This document shows, in pieces, positions 45,501 through 54,946 of a DNA stretch of 64,000 bases. The position numbers and the translations under genes are program-made. Positions within the stretch are counted from its first letter, which is position 1. Every line of letters starts with the position of its first letter. The notes below the pieces were generated by a model, which did no database searches, had not been told where the DNA came from, and worked only from the letters and a program-made list of their open reading frames with translations. This stretch comes from Azolla caroliniana (Eukaryota > Polypodiophyta), in assembly GCA_043228905.1 (NCBI GenBank), contig JBHGNT010000014.1, forward strand, positions 992,001 to 1,056,000. The letters are read 5' to 3'.

Positions 45501-46433
45501 CTATTTTGCATCAATAAGACTTAAATAAATATATATGAAACATAAATTGAGTATCGAAACCAGAAACAACAATGAGAAAGAACGAATTATATCACTATTC
45601 CGCATCAATAAGACATAACCAAATATATAAGAAACAGAAACTGAGTATAGAAACCAGAGACAACGGTGAGAGAGAGCAAAGCGTACCACTAATTTGCACA
45701 TGTAGAGCATAAAACAACACAAAAAACATTAAATGAGATAAGGATACCACTATTCTCCATTTGTAGGACATAAAACAGCACAAATCATACAAAATGAGAG
45801 GAGCATACCAGCATTCTGCATATATAGCAGCATATAAAACGACAACAGGAAAAACAAACAATGAGAGAAATAAAACACAAAACACCATTATTTTGGATAG
45901 GAAAGATATAAAACCATACAAATTGCACGAAATGAGAGGAGGATACCACTATCCATTCTGCATACGTAACACAAAATCGCACAAATGGCATAACATCAGA
46001 GAAGCATACCGCTATTCTGCAACGGTAGGACATAAAACAACACAAATGACGGGAGAAAACATAAGTTATTATTGTTTTTTTTAATTTCTTTTTGAGAGAG
46101 ATCCAATACTACTATTTTGCATAGGTAAACAGTAAAGATCACTAAACCATCCAGGAGAACACAAACTGTGTGACCAGAGAGAGAGAGAGAGAGAGAGAGA
46201 AGGCATGGCTTACCGCTATTCTGCAGCTGTTTGGGAGACAGGGTCGGAGAGGCGGCAGTGCTGAAGCGTCTGTGAGGAGAAGGGGAAGATGCCGAGGAGG
46301 AGAAAACGGCACGTCTCCATTGGCAGAAGTGGTGGGGATTGCACGCCTGCTTCTTCTGCAAGATTTGGGCAGCCACAGAGAAAGGCGAGAGAGACGAGGG
46401 GGGCCTGCAGAGCATCTTAGACGCCATATCCAT
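42555..46433 (-). CDS. WHY: WHIRLY-family ssDNA-binding protein, organelle-targeted
   Basis: WHIRLY proteins bind single-stranded DNA as tetramers and protect plastid or mitochondrial genomes. Exons in coding order: 46433-46214, 44259-44171, 44087-43995, 43835-43741, 43282-43209, 43125-43037, 42665-42555. All phases agree; 771 nt, 256 aa. Residues 1-70 are Ser/Arg/Pro-rich with few acidic residues, like a transit peptide. Family marks: RQYDWSRKQ (about 126-134), ESVEFFHDP, IRKTLKV, LPITKAEFAVM, PYLMGWHAFAN, and the acidic end ELEWAK. The normally invariant KGKAAL motif reads KTKTAL (85-90). RQYDWSRKQ is WHY1-like, whereas the ELEW tail is WHY2-like, so the subgroup is unclear. A second in-frame ATG at 46427 is an alternative start. 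Intron 1 contains the splice-donor repeat array; a Mutator-like element lies about 260 bp upstream. Confidence 0.92.
44550..46125. repeat. Tandem array of exon 1/intron 1 junction copies in WHIRLY intron 1
   Basis: The true donor reads, on the - strand, CTGCAGAATAGCG|GTAAGC (46224-46208). Within the intron the same junction recurs in degenerate form (TGCAGAATAGYGGTATGCT-like) near 46018, 45955, 45815, 45755, 45697, 45606, 45508, 45067, 45007, 44943, 44850, with weaker copies near 46122 and 45896. Several are spaced about 55-65 bp. A higher-order duplication is also visible: about 44550-45070 resembles 45202-45825 over most of its length. Confidence 0.8.
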
Positions 46434-46689
46434 CAATTCCAAATCAAACCACAGAGACAGACAGAGACAGAGAGACCTCTGAATCGCCCACCTCAGAAGT
46501 AATGTGTGTGTTTGTATGTATCATATGTATGTATGTATGTCTTGTCTTTATATGTATCCGTATGTATGTAATGAATGTATATGTGTATGTATAGATGCAT
46601 GCATGCATGTATTATTGAATGAATGAATGTATACATATGTGTATGTATGTCTTGTTTTTATATGTATCAGTATAGTATGTATATGTTCG
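46434..46689. repeat. TGTA-rich microsatellite upstream of WHIRLY
   Basis: From about 46504, (TGTA)n, (GCAT)n and GAATGAATG tracts form an imperfect minisatellite with a period of about 120 bp (CTTGTCTTTATATGTATC near 46541 recurs as CTTGTTTTTATATGTATC near 46650). The 46563-46650 part recurs at 51975-52062, on the other side of the Mutator-like element, in the same orientation. Confidence 0.75.
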
Positions 46690-46805
46690 TGACTAACTGC
46701 TACCAAATATTAAAAAGGGCAAGTGAGGGAATCGCGGAGAGGGACGGTGCAGGTTGCACCGCTGATGGCGCGTTCGATCTCCACTGTCCAAGATGGATAA
46801 AAAGC
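46690..46805 (+). repeat. Left terminal inverted repeat
   Basis: Pairs with 51840-51957. The outermost clear match is CTAACTGCTACC; a weaker match extends out to GT..GTG. Confidence 0.8.
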
Positions 46806-46820
46806 TGACAACGTCTGTCA

Positions 46821-47005
46821 CAAGGAGCCTGACTCTATGAAAAGGAGCCCGACTTTGCGAAAGGGAGCCCCCGACTCTGTCAAAAGGAGCCCCATTGTCA
46901 GACAGCCTCTGCAAGAGGGAGCCCGACTTTGTCAGAAGCAACCCCGCTGTCAAACCACATTAGTAAGAAGGAGCTCGACTCTGTCAAAAGGAGCTCGACT
47001 CTGTA
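46821..47005. repeat. Subterminal GGAGCCCGACTCTGTCAAAA-type repeats
   Basis: About seven irregular units of 20-30 bp beginning GGAGCC or GGAGCT (for example 46825, 46844, 46866, 46886, 46918, 46972, 46992). Equivalent GGGCTCCC units occur in reverse near the right end, as expected of subterminal transposase-binding arrays. Confidence 0.7.
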
Positions 47006-47186
47006 GCAACAAACATCAAAAACTCCACAAAATTGTAAGTGTACAACAAATATTTGCCATGAAACTGATCATAAAATATCTCAAAAAAACCTAAATATTC
47101 AAATAACAAGTCTTACATAAAATATTAAAATGTCAAATGTTGACAACCCTAAAATGAAATATGAATATACACGTTACATATTAAGA

Positions 47187-47731
47187 TTATGGCTCATGTC
47201 GGGATGATTGCAACATGCAACCACAATTTTTACAACATGTAACATTTGAGTCCCTTGAAGTCAAGGTCAAGCCATCGCAACGCAAACACCGAACCTTCTC
47301 ATGGTCAACCAATGGCAATCTCCTCCTAGCCCGACTAGCACCTCTTTGTAGTTTTCCGGAGTGGGATTTGGAAGTGTTTGGGGAGCTGCCAATAAGTTCT
47401 TGTGAGATGTCTACTGTTGCACTTCTTTTGGCACCGATTTGTTGGTTGCGACTTATTGATCTACCATCTTCTTCATTGGTTGATTTTGGTGCACCAACGC
47501 GATACACCTTCTTAGCCACATCTTCCAATGTTTGTATACCTTCGACAATAGTTGCACGGTCGAAGGTTCCTAACCCTTGCTCGAGACATTGAAGTGCTTT
47601 CACGACCATTTGTACTTTGGACTTGAATGATTCAATCTCAGATGTTGTGGGGTTTGTCTCCTCTACTTGCTCTACCTCTGCCTCCACTTCTATTTCAGTA
47701 TTATGGTCCATTCGCATTTGGGTTGCGTGAT
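47187..47731 (-). CDS. Cys-rich reading frame inside the Mutator-like element (exon)
   Basis: An open frame of about 180 codons, preceded on the coding strand by a pyrimidine-rich acceptor ending TTTTATAG at 47732, so it is probably the last exon of a spliced gene. The N-terminal half is acidic (EIEVEAEVEQVEE), a middle part may be helical, and the tail has CLRC, then CCKNCGC: a C-x2-C ... C-x2-C pattern consistent with a small zinc ribbon. I do not recognise the family. It may belong to the element's own gene set. The upstream exon was not identified. Confidence 0.45.
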
Positions 47732-48257
47732 CTATAAAAGGCAATGAGTCACATAAATGTGATCAAGAATGCCAGTGATTGAGGTGAATGAAGTGAATGA
47801 AATCAAATGAATTCAAGTGAACGAATTCAAATAATTCACATGAATGGAGTAGATTAACGATAGAGAATGAGAGTGAATGATATGAGTGCGAGTGATTAAT
47901 AGACTGTTAAGGAAGGGAATGGGTTAATTGGGAATGATGGGAAGACTCTTAGTGCATGCTACTGAATTTGGTGAATTAATTTACTGTAGTCGTTAATATG
48001 ACTGTTGAGACGCCGTCATTACACGTAGTTGAGCACTTCCCTATTACTGTGTCGGGCTCCCTTTTTAATGACTATTAATGAGTGGGGCTCCCTTTTTTAA
48101 TGAACGTGAATGAGTTGGGCTCCCTTTTGAATAAGATTGACATTGAGTCTTGTTATGTCTTTTGTATTGTTTACAACAAGGACCAAAGCACTCTTTCTAC
48201 AACAACATTCTTTGTTTACAACACTCTTTCTATATACTTACTCTTTCTTGGCCTTTC

Positions 48258-48808
48258 TCAAAAAACCATTGCCTTGACTACTTGTCGATAAGCTATTAGT
48301 TTTATTCTTTTGACACCCAAAACAATTCCTAGGAGAGAAATACAATTCAAATATACAACCAAAATGAGATTCAAATATTGATTTGATATTACAAAATGAT
48401 TTTCGGATAGAGTCCACATTGAGTCATATACAACCAAAATGAGATTCAAATATTGATTTGATATTACAAAAAAGTTTCCAATCTGCAAGTTTGATGTTAC
48501 AAAGTACAACATGATTTTCCGCATGTTCGAAGTGTGTCCGTAGTGGCTTTGAAGATCTTTATCGCTCTTGTCCTCAACTTCCTCATGTGTGATTGGCGTG
48601 ATCTGTTGTACTTGAGCTCCGGATCCAAAAAATGATTTATTGATTGTTGTCTTACGTATTCGCTGAAGAATGATGTGGATGTACTCCTCATGAGACCATC
48701 TTCCTGTGTAGGTTGTCAATGAAATTAATTTGACACTTGACTCGGTAGTGTAAGAACCATGTAATTTTTTGCAAGCACTTGATTCAATTAATTTGCTATT
48801 TCCCATGG
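48258..48808 (-). other. Element interior: duplicated spacer and unassigned frames
   Basis: Contains a tandem duplication (ATACAACCAAAATGAGATTC at about 48353 and 48428) and two overlapping open frames on the - strand. The one beginning after a CAG acceptor near 48702 (about 65 codons, rich in Arg/Ser) ends at 48497. No domain recognised. Confidence 0.35.
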
Positions 48809-48995
48809 CCAGTTCCATTTGAATGTCATTTGGCAACCATTCCATGGACATTTCAAGGGTCTTTCATCCACACATGAACACGCCGATGTTGCAACAAGTA
48901 TTTATGTGATCCAAATCGCTTTCCACATCCAACAAAAGTGCATGCATTTCGTTTATGCAAGTTCAGCTCTTGTTTGGAGGTAAAACTCATTGCAT
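48809..48995 (-). pseudogene. Captured C2H2 zinc-finger fragment, ELF6/REF6-type JmjC demethylase-like
   Basis: On the - strand one frame gives SKQELNLHKRNACTFVGCGK followed by RFGSHKYLLQHRRVHV; one base out of frame it continues DERPLKCPWNGCQMTFKWNW. This order (ELxLHKRNxC..GCGK.F.SHKY...H.RVH, D.RPLKCPW.GC.M.FKW.W) is the tandem C2H2 signature at the C-terminus of ELF6/REF6-like histone H3K27 demethylases, where it reads DNA sequence. The fragment stops after FKW.W; the later fingers and the catalytic JmjC domain are absent. The single-base shift near 48868 makes it a broken copy. It probably reflects host gene capture by the element. Confidence 0.75.
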
Positions 48996-49251
48996 CAAAT
49001 TGAGTCATATACAACCAGAATGAGATTCAAATTTATGACTCACAATCAAAATGTACATCAAATTGAGTCATATACAACCAGAATGAGATTCACACAATAA
49101 GACTCACAACCAGAATGTACATCAAATTGAGTCGTATACAACCAAAATGAGATTCAACTATTTACCAGATATTACAAAAAAGTTGGCAATCCGCATGAGA
49201 TAGTAAATCGAGATCATATGTTTGATGTTACAAAGTACAACATGCTAGTGA

Positions 49252-49978
49252 TTAAAATAACCCTATGCCCAGAGTCCTTCGTGTCCATTTTGCCATGATT
49301 TTCCGAAGGAGCTGCACGTCTTCGAATCCAAACCATTGCTCCTTACCCTACACCACAAGATGCCATCAACCTAAGCCCAAATTCAATTCTCATAAATACT
49401 TACAAATTGATCAGACTCAAATCCTTGGATGAACTCCTCGACCAACATTCGAATGGTTTGCATCACGTAATACCCACAATCCGTCCCATTAGGTTGGGTT
49501 GGGATATGCAATACCTGGAACCGCTCGTTGTTGATGATGCAATGGTCGTGTGTGGCCGATTGCTCTTCTTCTTCTTCTATCTTTAGCCCCCGAGACAGTA
49601 CTACACGGATGCCATGTGCCTTCTGTAAGTGAGCCTCCATGTCAGCTTTTTTGCGAAACCATTGTACCTCTTTTCTACATGAATCTCCAATGATACATGT
49701 GCGACATTTGATACTTGTCGAGTCTCTTCCCGCCTTGAAGAGGGACATGGGGTCCACTACAACAATGGTGTGACATTTGCATTAGAAAAACTCAAGATAT
49801 ACTTACTTCAATAATGATTATAAGAATGTACATCAACTCACCATTTACACTGATATCTTCAACACCTGGCCCCACGTCATGTATGGGGTTCGTATCCATG
49901 TTTGAGTCTTCAGTAATGATGTTTTCAACATCCATATTGTTGGATTTGGGGCACCTAGCACCCTTTCTTACAAAAACC
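49252..49978 (-). CDS. ULP1/C48-like cysteine peptidase fragment gene in the element
   Basis: Three exons with matching phases: 49978-49842, 49756-49404, 49347-49252 (586 nt); stop TAA at 49252. The first coding exon is missing or decayed: a candidate (MASQSKTFIDFD..., 50126-50057, with a good donor) does not join in frame. The second exon has a C-x2-C...C segment and a C2H2-like tail (ADMEAHLQKAHG), an acidic run, then QPNGTDCGYYVM, the Gln-x5-Cys-Gly core of ULP1-type SUMO peptidases. The last exon (WFGFEDVQLLRKIMAKWTRR) fits the helical end of that domain. The catalytic His and Asp segment is not evident, so deSUMOylating activity is doubtful. ULP-like genes are recurrent cargo of plant Mutator-like elements. 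Confidence 0.6.
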
Positions 49979-51290
49979 CTAAACCATCATTCAAGTTAGC
50001 ACACAAACATCACTATTTATACACAATATAAAGTTGAGAAATGATTCATGCCATACCTCCCTTCATAGGGTATTGTTTCACCCAATCCGCATCAAAGTCT
50101 ATGAAGGTCTTGGACTGACTAGCCATCTATACAAAACACATGCCATCTTCAAAAACCACCAATGGATCTACGATCATATTTGGACATCATATTTGAAGCA
50201 ATCATGAGACATATACACAAGTTGTCTATGTTCTCACAAATGTACTGCCACACATTTTTGTGTGGATGTACACTCCATTGGGTATTTGAGCCTTATATGC
50301 ATCATAGGCACAACAGAAACATGATTAAACCCCATTTATAAGACCGAATATGTTGATCTTATATATTGACACTTGTTTACCTAGAACCAATATACATTTT
50401 TTGTTACCCATAATAAATGTGTTCATGGCTTGTAATAAATGTGCATATTCTTATGTTATGCTTGATTTTCACTTTTACATAAATGCCTTTAATGTTTCCT
50501 TAGTAATTGGTAGAGTCCAAAACATTACCATATGTTTGTCTTTAAATTCAAGAATACTTGAGTCTATCCTATTGTTTCTACACAATACATTAGTGTTAAG
50601 GATTTTGGAATGGACAAAAACTGTCAATGATTTCAAAAAATAGATCAATCTTAACAAATTCTAACATATCAATGTCAATAATTTAAAATTCATGAATGCT
50701 ACTTGCAGTTTTTATTTTAGTTTTTGTAATATATATACATAGAGGGCACATTCTAAATTAAGGGAGATAGCCATAATAATGATACGTTTTAAATCATAGT
50801 GATAGTTCATGAGTCCATGACAAATAGTTGGTCTTCATGGAGAATCCTAATTTCATTCAGCAATAATTTATCATTTATCATTTAGAATACTATAATGGAC
50901 ACAACATTTTACTTCCAACTTAAAACATACTCACGTAGACTTACATAGCACACAACTTTTTTTAGTAAGGCATTCATTACATTACTATTATTTGGGGAGA
51001 AAAAACGCAAAGAATGTATACAAGATTTGAGATTTGACATTCAAATGTGGGCATAAAAAAACCCAATAATGCATGAATCACATGGGCAAATTCAAGCATT
51101 CAAATGTTGGCATTTATGTAGATGGGCAAATTCAAGCATTGTTAATTTAAACATTAACTAATTCAAATTTTGGGTTATAAAATGTTTATATTTTTTTGTA
51201 ACATACATTCCCTTGAGAAAAAAGTATTATTTTTGGGGAATTGTTTCTTTGAAGAATAAAGACCTATTTCTTCTATTGTAGGGTAAAAAA
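49979..51290. other. Element interior without recognised coding sequence
   Basis: AT-rich. Includes the possible exon 50126-50057 on the - strand mentioned with the ULP1-like gene. Nothing else recognised. Confidence 0.4.
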
Positions 51291-51430
51291 CTAATATGGA
51301 TGACGATTGCTTGAATACACATAGACAAGTATTATTTTTATTCCATGTCTACTCAAAATCATGGCTGATTGCTTGAAGACACAATAGAAGGAATAAAACC
51401 ATATTAGGTTCAAGCAATCATCCATATTAG
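51291..51430. repeat. Inverted repeat, 22-25 bp arms
   Basis: CTAATATGGATGACGATTGC (starting 51291, continuing TTGAA) faces TTCAAGCAATCATCCATATT (starting 51409, continuing AG). Spacer about 93 bp. AATAGAAGGAAT repeats follow to about 51540. Confidence 0.7.
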
Positions 51431-51839
51431 GTTGATGGTTTTTATGACATGGAATAAGCCCTAAACCTAATAGAAGGAATAAAAACCTAATAGAAGGAAT
51501 ATGATACCTAATAAAAACCTAAACCTAATAGAAGGAATATGATACCTACCTACTAACTATTGCAGGTGCTCGCGGACAATAGGTGTTGTGCCTCACTGAA
51601 GATGTCTGCAACAAGTGCTCGCAAACAGCAAGTGGTGCGCCTCGCTCAAAAACCCTAAACCCTCAACCTCACGCTTCCTTCTTTGCAAATAAGAAAAAAA
51701 TGATAGAAAAAAAGGGTTTTTATACTTCCCTCAAACTAATGAGAAGGGCTCCCTTCACAAAGTGGAGCCCTTCTTTAATGAGATGGGCTCCGTTTTTAAT
51801 GAGTCGGGCTCCCTCTTTAATTGGTGCACTTTTTCGCGC

Positions 51840-51957
51840 CTTTTCCACAGCCACATTGGATGGTGCAGATTGCACGCGCCCTCATCTAGCGACCTGCACC
51901 ATCCCTCTCTGTGATTCCCTCACTTGCCCTCTTTAATATTTGGTAGTAGTTAGACAC
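51840..51957 (-). repeat. Right terminal inverted repeat
   Basis: Reverse complement of the left terminal repeat: on the + strand it ends CCCTCACTTGCCC, AATATTTGGTAGTAGTTAG. A second partial GGTGCA inversion inside makes the end itself able to fold. Confidence 0.8.
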
Positions 51958-51974
51958 CACGGTATCAATATGTA

Positions 51975-52062
51975 TATAATGAATGTATATGTGTATGTAT
52001 AGATGCATGCATGCATGCATGCATTATTGAATGAATGAATGTATACATATGTGTATGTAGTC
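51975..52062. repeat. Flanking direct repeat of the WHIRLY upstream microsatellite
   Basis: TAATGAATGTATATGTGTAT, GATGCATGCATGCATG, ATTGAATGAATGAATG and TATACATATGTGTATGTA occur in the same order and orientation as at 46563-46650. The Mutator-like element thus sits within one duplicated minisatellite. Confidence 0.85.
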
Positions 52063-52579
52063 TGTTCTGACCAGTTCAATCCGATCCTGTCCCGGTCTCG
52101 GTCACCGGCTTTGTCCGGTCATCGTCGTCGTCTTTGTCTAGTCGCCATCGGGTTCCGATCGGCCAAAACCTCTACAAATAGTTAGGCCACACCCATTCAT
52201 CCAATTAGTTTAGCTTAAGTCACCTTGAACATTCTATGATCCACTCATAGACACAAAGTAATAGATTTTGGCCCAGCTTATATACTCTAGGATCCTTATT
52301 TGTCCTGTCTATGTGGGATATCTCGTAGTTTAGTTTTTTCTCTTCTTCTTCGCAAACATCATACCCACATAACTTGCCACTTAGTTGTCCGTTTCTTATG
52401 TGGTAAAGTACATTCGAAAGCTCTTGAAGACCTCCATCATTTTGTACCAAGATATTAAACTATTATAAAATAGTATCTTCATTATTATTGTTTTATGTTG
52501 TGTGTGAAGAACCACACTCGATTTTGTACATTCCATTCAATTTTCACACCGTTGTCGAAAATCTTCACGACAACGTAAT
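52063..52579. other. Unassigned DNA before the Gypsy integrase relic
   Basis: Starts with a GC-richer CCGGTC-containing stretch (52080-52160). The 52220-52450 region is open on the - strand (about 75 codons) but resembles nothing known. Confidence 0.35.
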
Positions 52580-52870
52580 GTGAAGAGCACTAGGCCTTGT
52601 AACAAGCTAGATTATCAACGTCTTGGTCCATATTTAATCACTAAACAGATTAATGAAGTTGCTTTTCATCTCGATCTCCCTCCTCATATGCGTCTTCATC
52701 TACTGTTCCATGTCTCACTCTTGGAACCTATGAAGGATCTATGTATCGATGGAGTTAACTCCTCGATGTCGTTTGCGAAGTTCGAACCGGCGTATACCTT
52801 TTTGATGGCGAATCGGGCGGAGATGGTGTTGGACATCTCCGAGCCTCACACTCACTTAACGATTAGTAGA
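52580..52870 (+). pseudogene. Ty3/Gypsy integrase C-terminal fragment
   Basis: Reads KSTRPCNKLDYQRLGPYLI, then VAFHLDLPPHMRLHLLFHVS and LLEP: the conserved C-terminal module of Ty3/Gypsy integrases (KLD..R.GP..I......AF.L.LP..M..H..FHVS.L.P). Nothing of the upstream integrase is present, and after LLEP the sequence no longer resembles a chromodomain. A truncated relic. Confidence 0.75.
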
Positions 52871-53128
52871 TGATTAAGCATGATATCTCTCTCACTTTCT
52901 CAAGCTCGCTCTCATAGACAATAGGGTGATGAATGTAGAAAATAAGAGCAATGAATATGTTTATTAACCCTCTTTGCTAAGAGGTCTAGCACCAACAAGG
53001 AAGAGAGAATCTTAGTGTTCTCTAACTAAACACCTCACTAATCTCTCTTAAGCTTAAAGGTTACAAGAAGGAGGAGAGGAAGCTCTAGCTCTTAATCAAG
53101 AGGGAGATCTTTACAAATGGGAGAACCC
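52871..53128. other. CT/GA-rich spacer, possibly a leader or LTR piece
   Basis: On the - strand it includes AATAAACAT and GAGAGATTAG, downstream of the unassigned coding-like region. It could be the 3' end of whatever transcript that region came from. No boundaries visible. Confidence 0.3.
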
Positions 53129-54110
53129 TTACAAAGCCACTATCATGTGGTTTATATAGCAGATTTCTTGCATTTGATCGATCATCATGAAGAAGTCCTT
53201 CTTGGGGTCGGCTATCCACGTGGAGGTGTTGTAGTCGGTGAAGGGAGAGGGGGGGTTTCTACCAAAACTGATGTAAGCGGTAAAAAAGTGTGTGTCGATC
53301 ATGGTTTCAAAATCTTGTTTGTAGATGGTCGGGAGCACGTTGACGCGGGTCCAGAGGCCGACCAACTGACGACGTGTGGGGCCTTTATTCAAATCAAATG
53401 CAAGACCCCACGCCGGGTGGTCGTGTTGCTAGTGAAGATGGGAGGGGGGAGTTGTTGGTGGAGCATGAGGTGCGCGAGGGGGTGGTTGAAAGGGAGGGCT
53501 TTGCGAAGAATGTCATCTGTGAATGCCCGACCAGGGTGTGTGACGACTCGTGTGTGGAGCGGGAAAGGATCGGCTGGTGGGGAGGTGGGAGGTGGGGAGG
53601 AACGGGGATGGGCAAGGGGGGGGGGTGTGCGAAAGGGGTTGCAGCCGAACATGAGGTGTGTATGATCAGGTACATGGTTTTCGCTGAGGTGTGGGTGGGT
53701 GGGAGGGGAGTGGAGGTAGGCCATGCCTTCGAGAAACAAAACAGGGAGGTGTTGGGGGAAGAGGTCGCCTACCGGTGGTGGGGGTTCATCGGTGACTTTC
53801 GGGTACATCATGAAGAGAGTGAGGGTGTGGTTGACGTCTGGGAGTACTCGAACGAACGTCGGCCGATCGGGGGGGTGGTCTTGTTGAAGAACACACGATG
53901 TGTAGTGGCTAACGACTGAAGTACGCACGTGGCTTGGGTGAGAAGGTTACGCGGTGTACGTGGTGCAGTGAAGAGTTCGGAGAGTTGGGATGTCGAGGTT
54001 ACATACACCGAGAGCGCCTGAATCATATTCGGAGTAATTGGCAGAGTAGCGAGGGGGGTTTGAACGGTGGAGGCGGCAGTCGTGCATGGGCGTTCTTGGT
54101 CGTGGTGCTA
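53129..54110 (-). other. Unidentified GC-rich coding-like region
   Basis: On the - strand two frames are open for long stretches: 53928-53389 (about 179 codons, rich in Pro, His and Thr) and, after a shift, 53392-53129 (about 87 codons, with an aromatic-rich end). The 53928 frame continues upstream after one stop to about 54110. Composition and length suggest a decayed protein gene rather than chance, though GC-rich DNA gives long frames easily. No family recognised; a retroelement gag, a capsid-like gene or chance are all possible. Confidence 0.3.
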
Positions 54111-54309
54111 CGTTGTCGTAGTGTAATTCGCACACTACGTGAAAATTGCATTTTGGTTCCTCCGGATGGGGCAAGGAGGACCCGGTAAGAACTGGATCAA
54201 GCAAAACCGGCAAGAGCCGGATAAAGAAGGCCGGTGAGAGTCTCTCACCGGATGAAGAGACAAATTTATCTCACCGAACGAAGAGACAAATTTATAAATA
54301 GAAGAAAAG

Positions 54310-54395
54310 ATTGTTACCTGCATAAGAAAGATTCGAACCCTGTACCTCCACGTAGACAAACCCCAACCTTACCATTGTACTAACTTATCCTAAGT
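54310..54395 (-). mobile_element. tRNA-derived SINE head
   Basis: On the - strand TAGTACAATGG (54382-54372) fits the RNA polymerase III A box and GGTTCGAATCT (54339-54329) fits the B box, about 33 bp apart, with AGGTTGGGG between them as in the 5' region of plant SINEs of the Au type. The tail is not clear. It lies within the presumed LTR of Gypsy A. Confidence 0.5.
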
Positions 54396-54657
54396 GTTCT
54401 AAATATAGATTTAATAGTTATAACATCTTTATTTACGCCTACCTTTATTAAAAAGTAAGTCATGCATTTTTAGAATGCGTGAATACTTTATTTATAAGAA
54501 AAATGTACACCAATAAAAAATTAGTCGTGCACATCTAGAAAGCATGAGCAGTATATCTAGGAAATAAAAGCATAGTGTAAAAAGCAACTCATGCACATTT
54601 AGTGTGCATGAACACTTTAGAGAAAAGCATGAAGCTATGCTTGGCCTCTGCCATCCT

Positions 54658-54664
54658 TATATAA
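54658..54664 (+). promoter_or_regulatory. TATA box in Gypsy A LTR
   Basis: TATATAA following the repeat-rich presumed U3 and preceding the gag-like frame. Confidence 0.4.
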
Positions 54665-54946
54665 GGAGGAGAGAAAGATGTATGGGGTTGTTGATTATTT
54701 TACAAGGATTGATCAATCTAATATATTTGTGGGATTCACGAGTTTATCATAAAAATTCTCCTTCTTACAATCTAAATATTGATTAAATACACTAAACACG
54801 TGGGATTCATAAGTTTTTATTTCTTACTTCTCTTTCTACCTATTCATAACTAGGCTTATATTGTATTCTTCTTTCTCCTAGTCCAAAACCTTAGTGGTTC
54901 CCACCCAACTCACACAATGATCCGGAATCGAAAGGCACGACACAAG

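Larger units (their letters stand above)
46690..51957. mobile_element. Mutator-like TIR element with ULP1-like gene and captured gene fragment
   Basis: Ends are long inverted repeats: left 46690-46805 and right about 51840-51957 share, in opposite orientation, CTAACTRCTACCAAATATTA, GGGCAAGTGAGGGAATC and GAGAGGGAYGGTGCAGG, roughly 80% identical over about 110 bp. Subterminal GGAGCCCGACT repeats occur on both sides (46821-47005; 48052-48125 and 51748-51822 in reverse). Inside are a Cys-rich frame (47187-47731), a zinc-finger relic (48809-48995) and a spliced ULP1-like gene (49252-49978), all on the - strand. Long TIRs plus a ULP1-like peptidase are known in Mutator-like elements (Kaonashi-type), hence the call. 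No MURA transposase was recognised, so it is probably non-autonomous. No exact target duplication was found. Confidence 0.72.
54113..54944 (+). repeat. Candidate 5' LTR of Gypsy element A
   Basis: Ends shortly before a possible primer-binding site and a gag-like frame. It contains a 26-bp tandem pair (CTCACCGGATGAAGAGACAA at 54245 and CTCACCGAACGAAGAGACAA at 54271), three degenerate GTCATGCAC-type repeats (54460-54620), a TATA box and the SINE-like insertion. Suggested ends TGTCGTAG...CGACACA are inferred; no second LTR is in the window. Confidence 0.45.

Noticed and set aside
50057-50126. First exon of the ULP1-like gene (ATG at 50126)
   Set aside because: Good start and donor, but its phase does not match the exon at 49978-49842; joining gives an early stop, so it was not included in the model.
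54329-54382. A functional tRNA gene
   Set aside because: A and B boxes are present but there is no pairing acceptor stem; a SINE head fits better.
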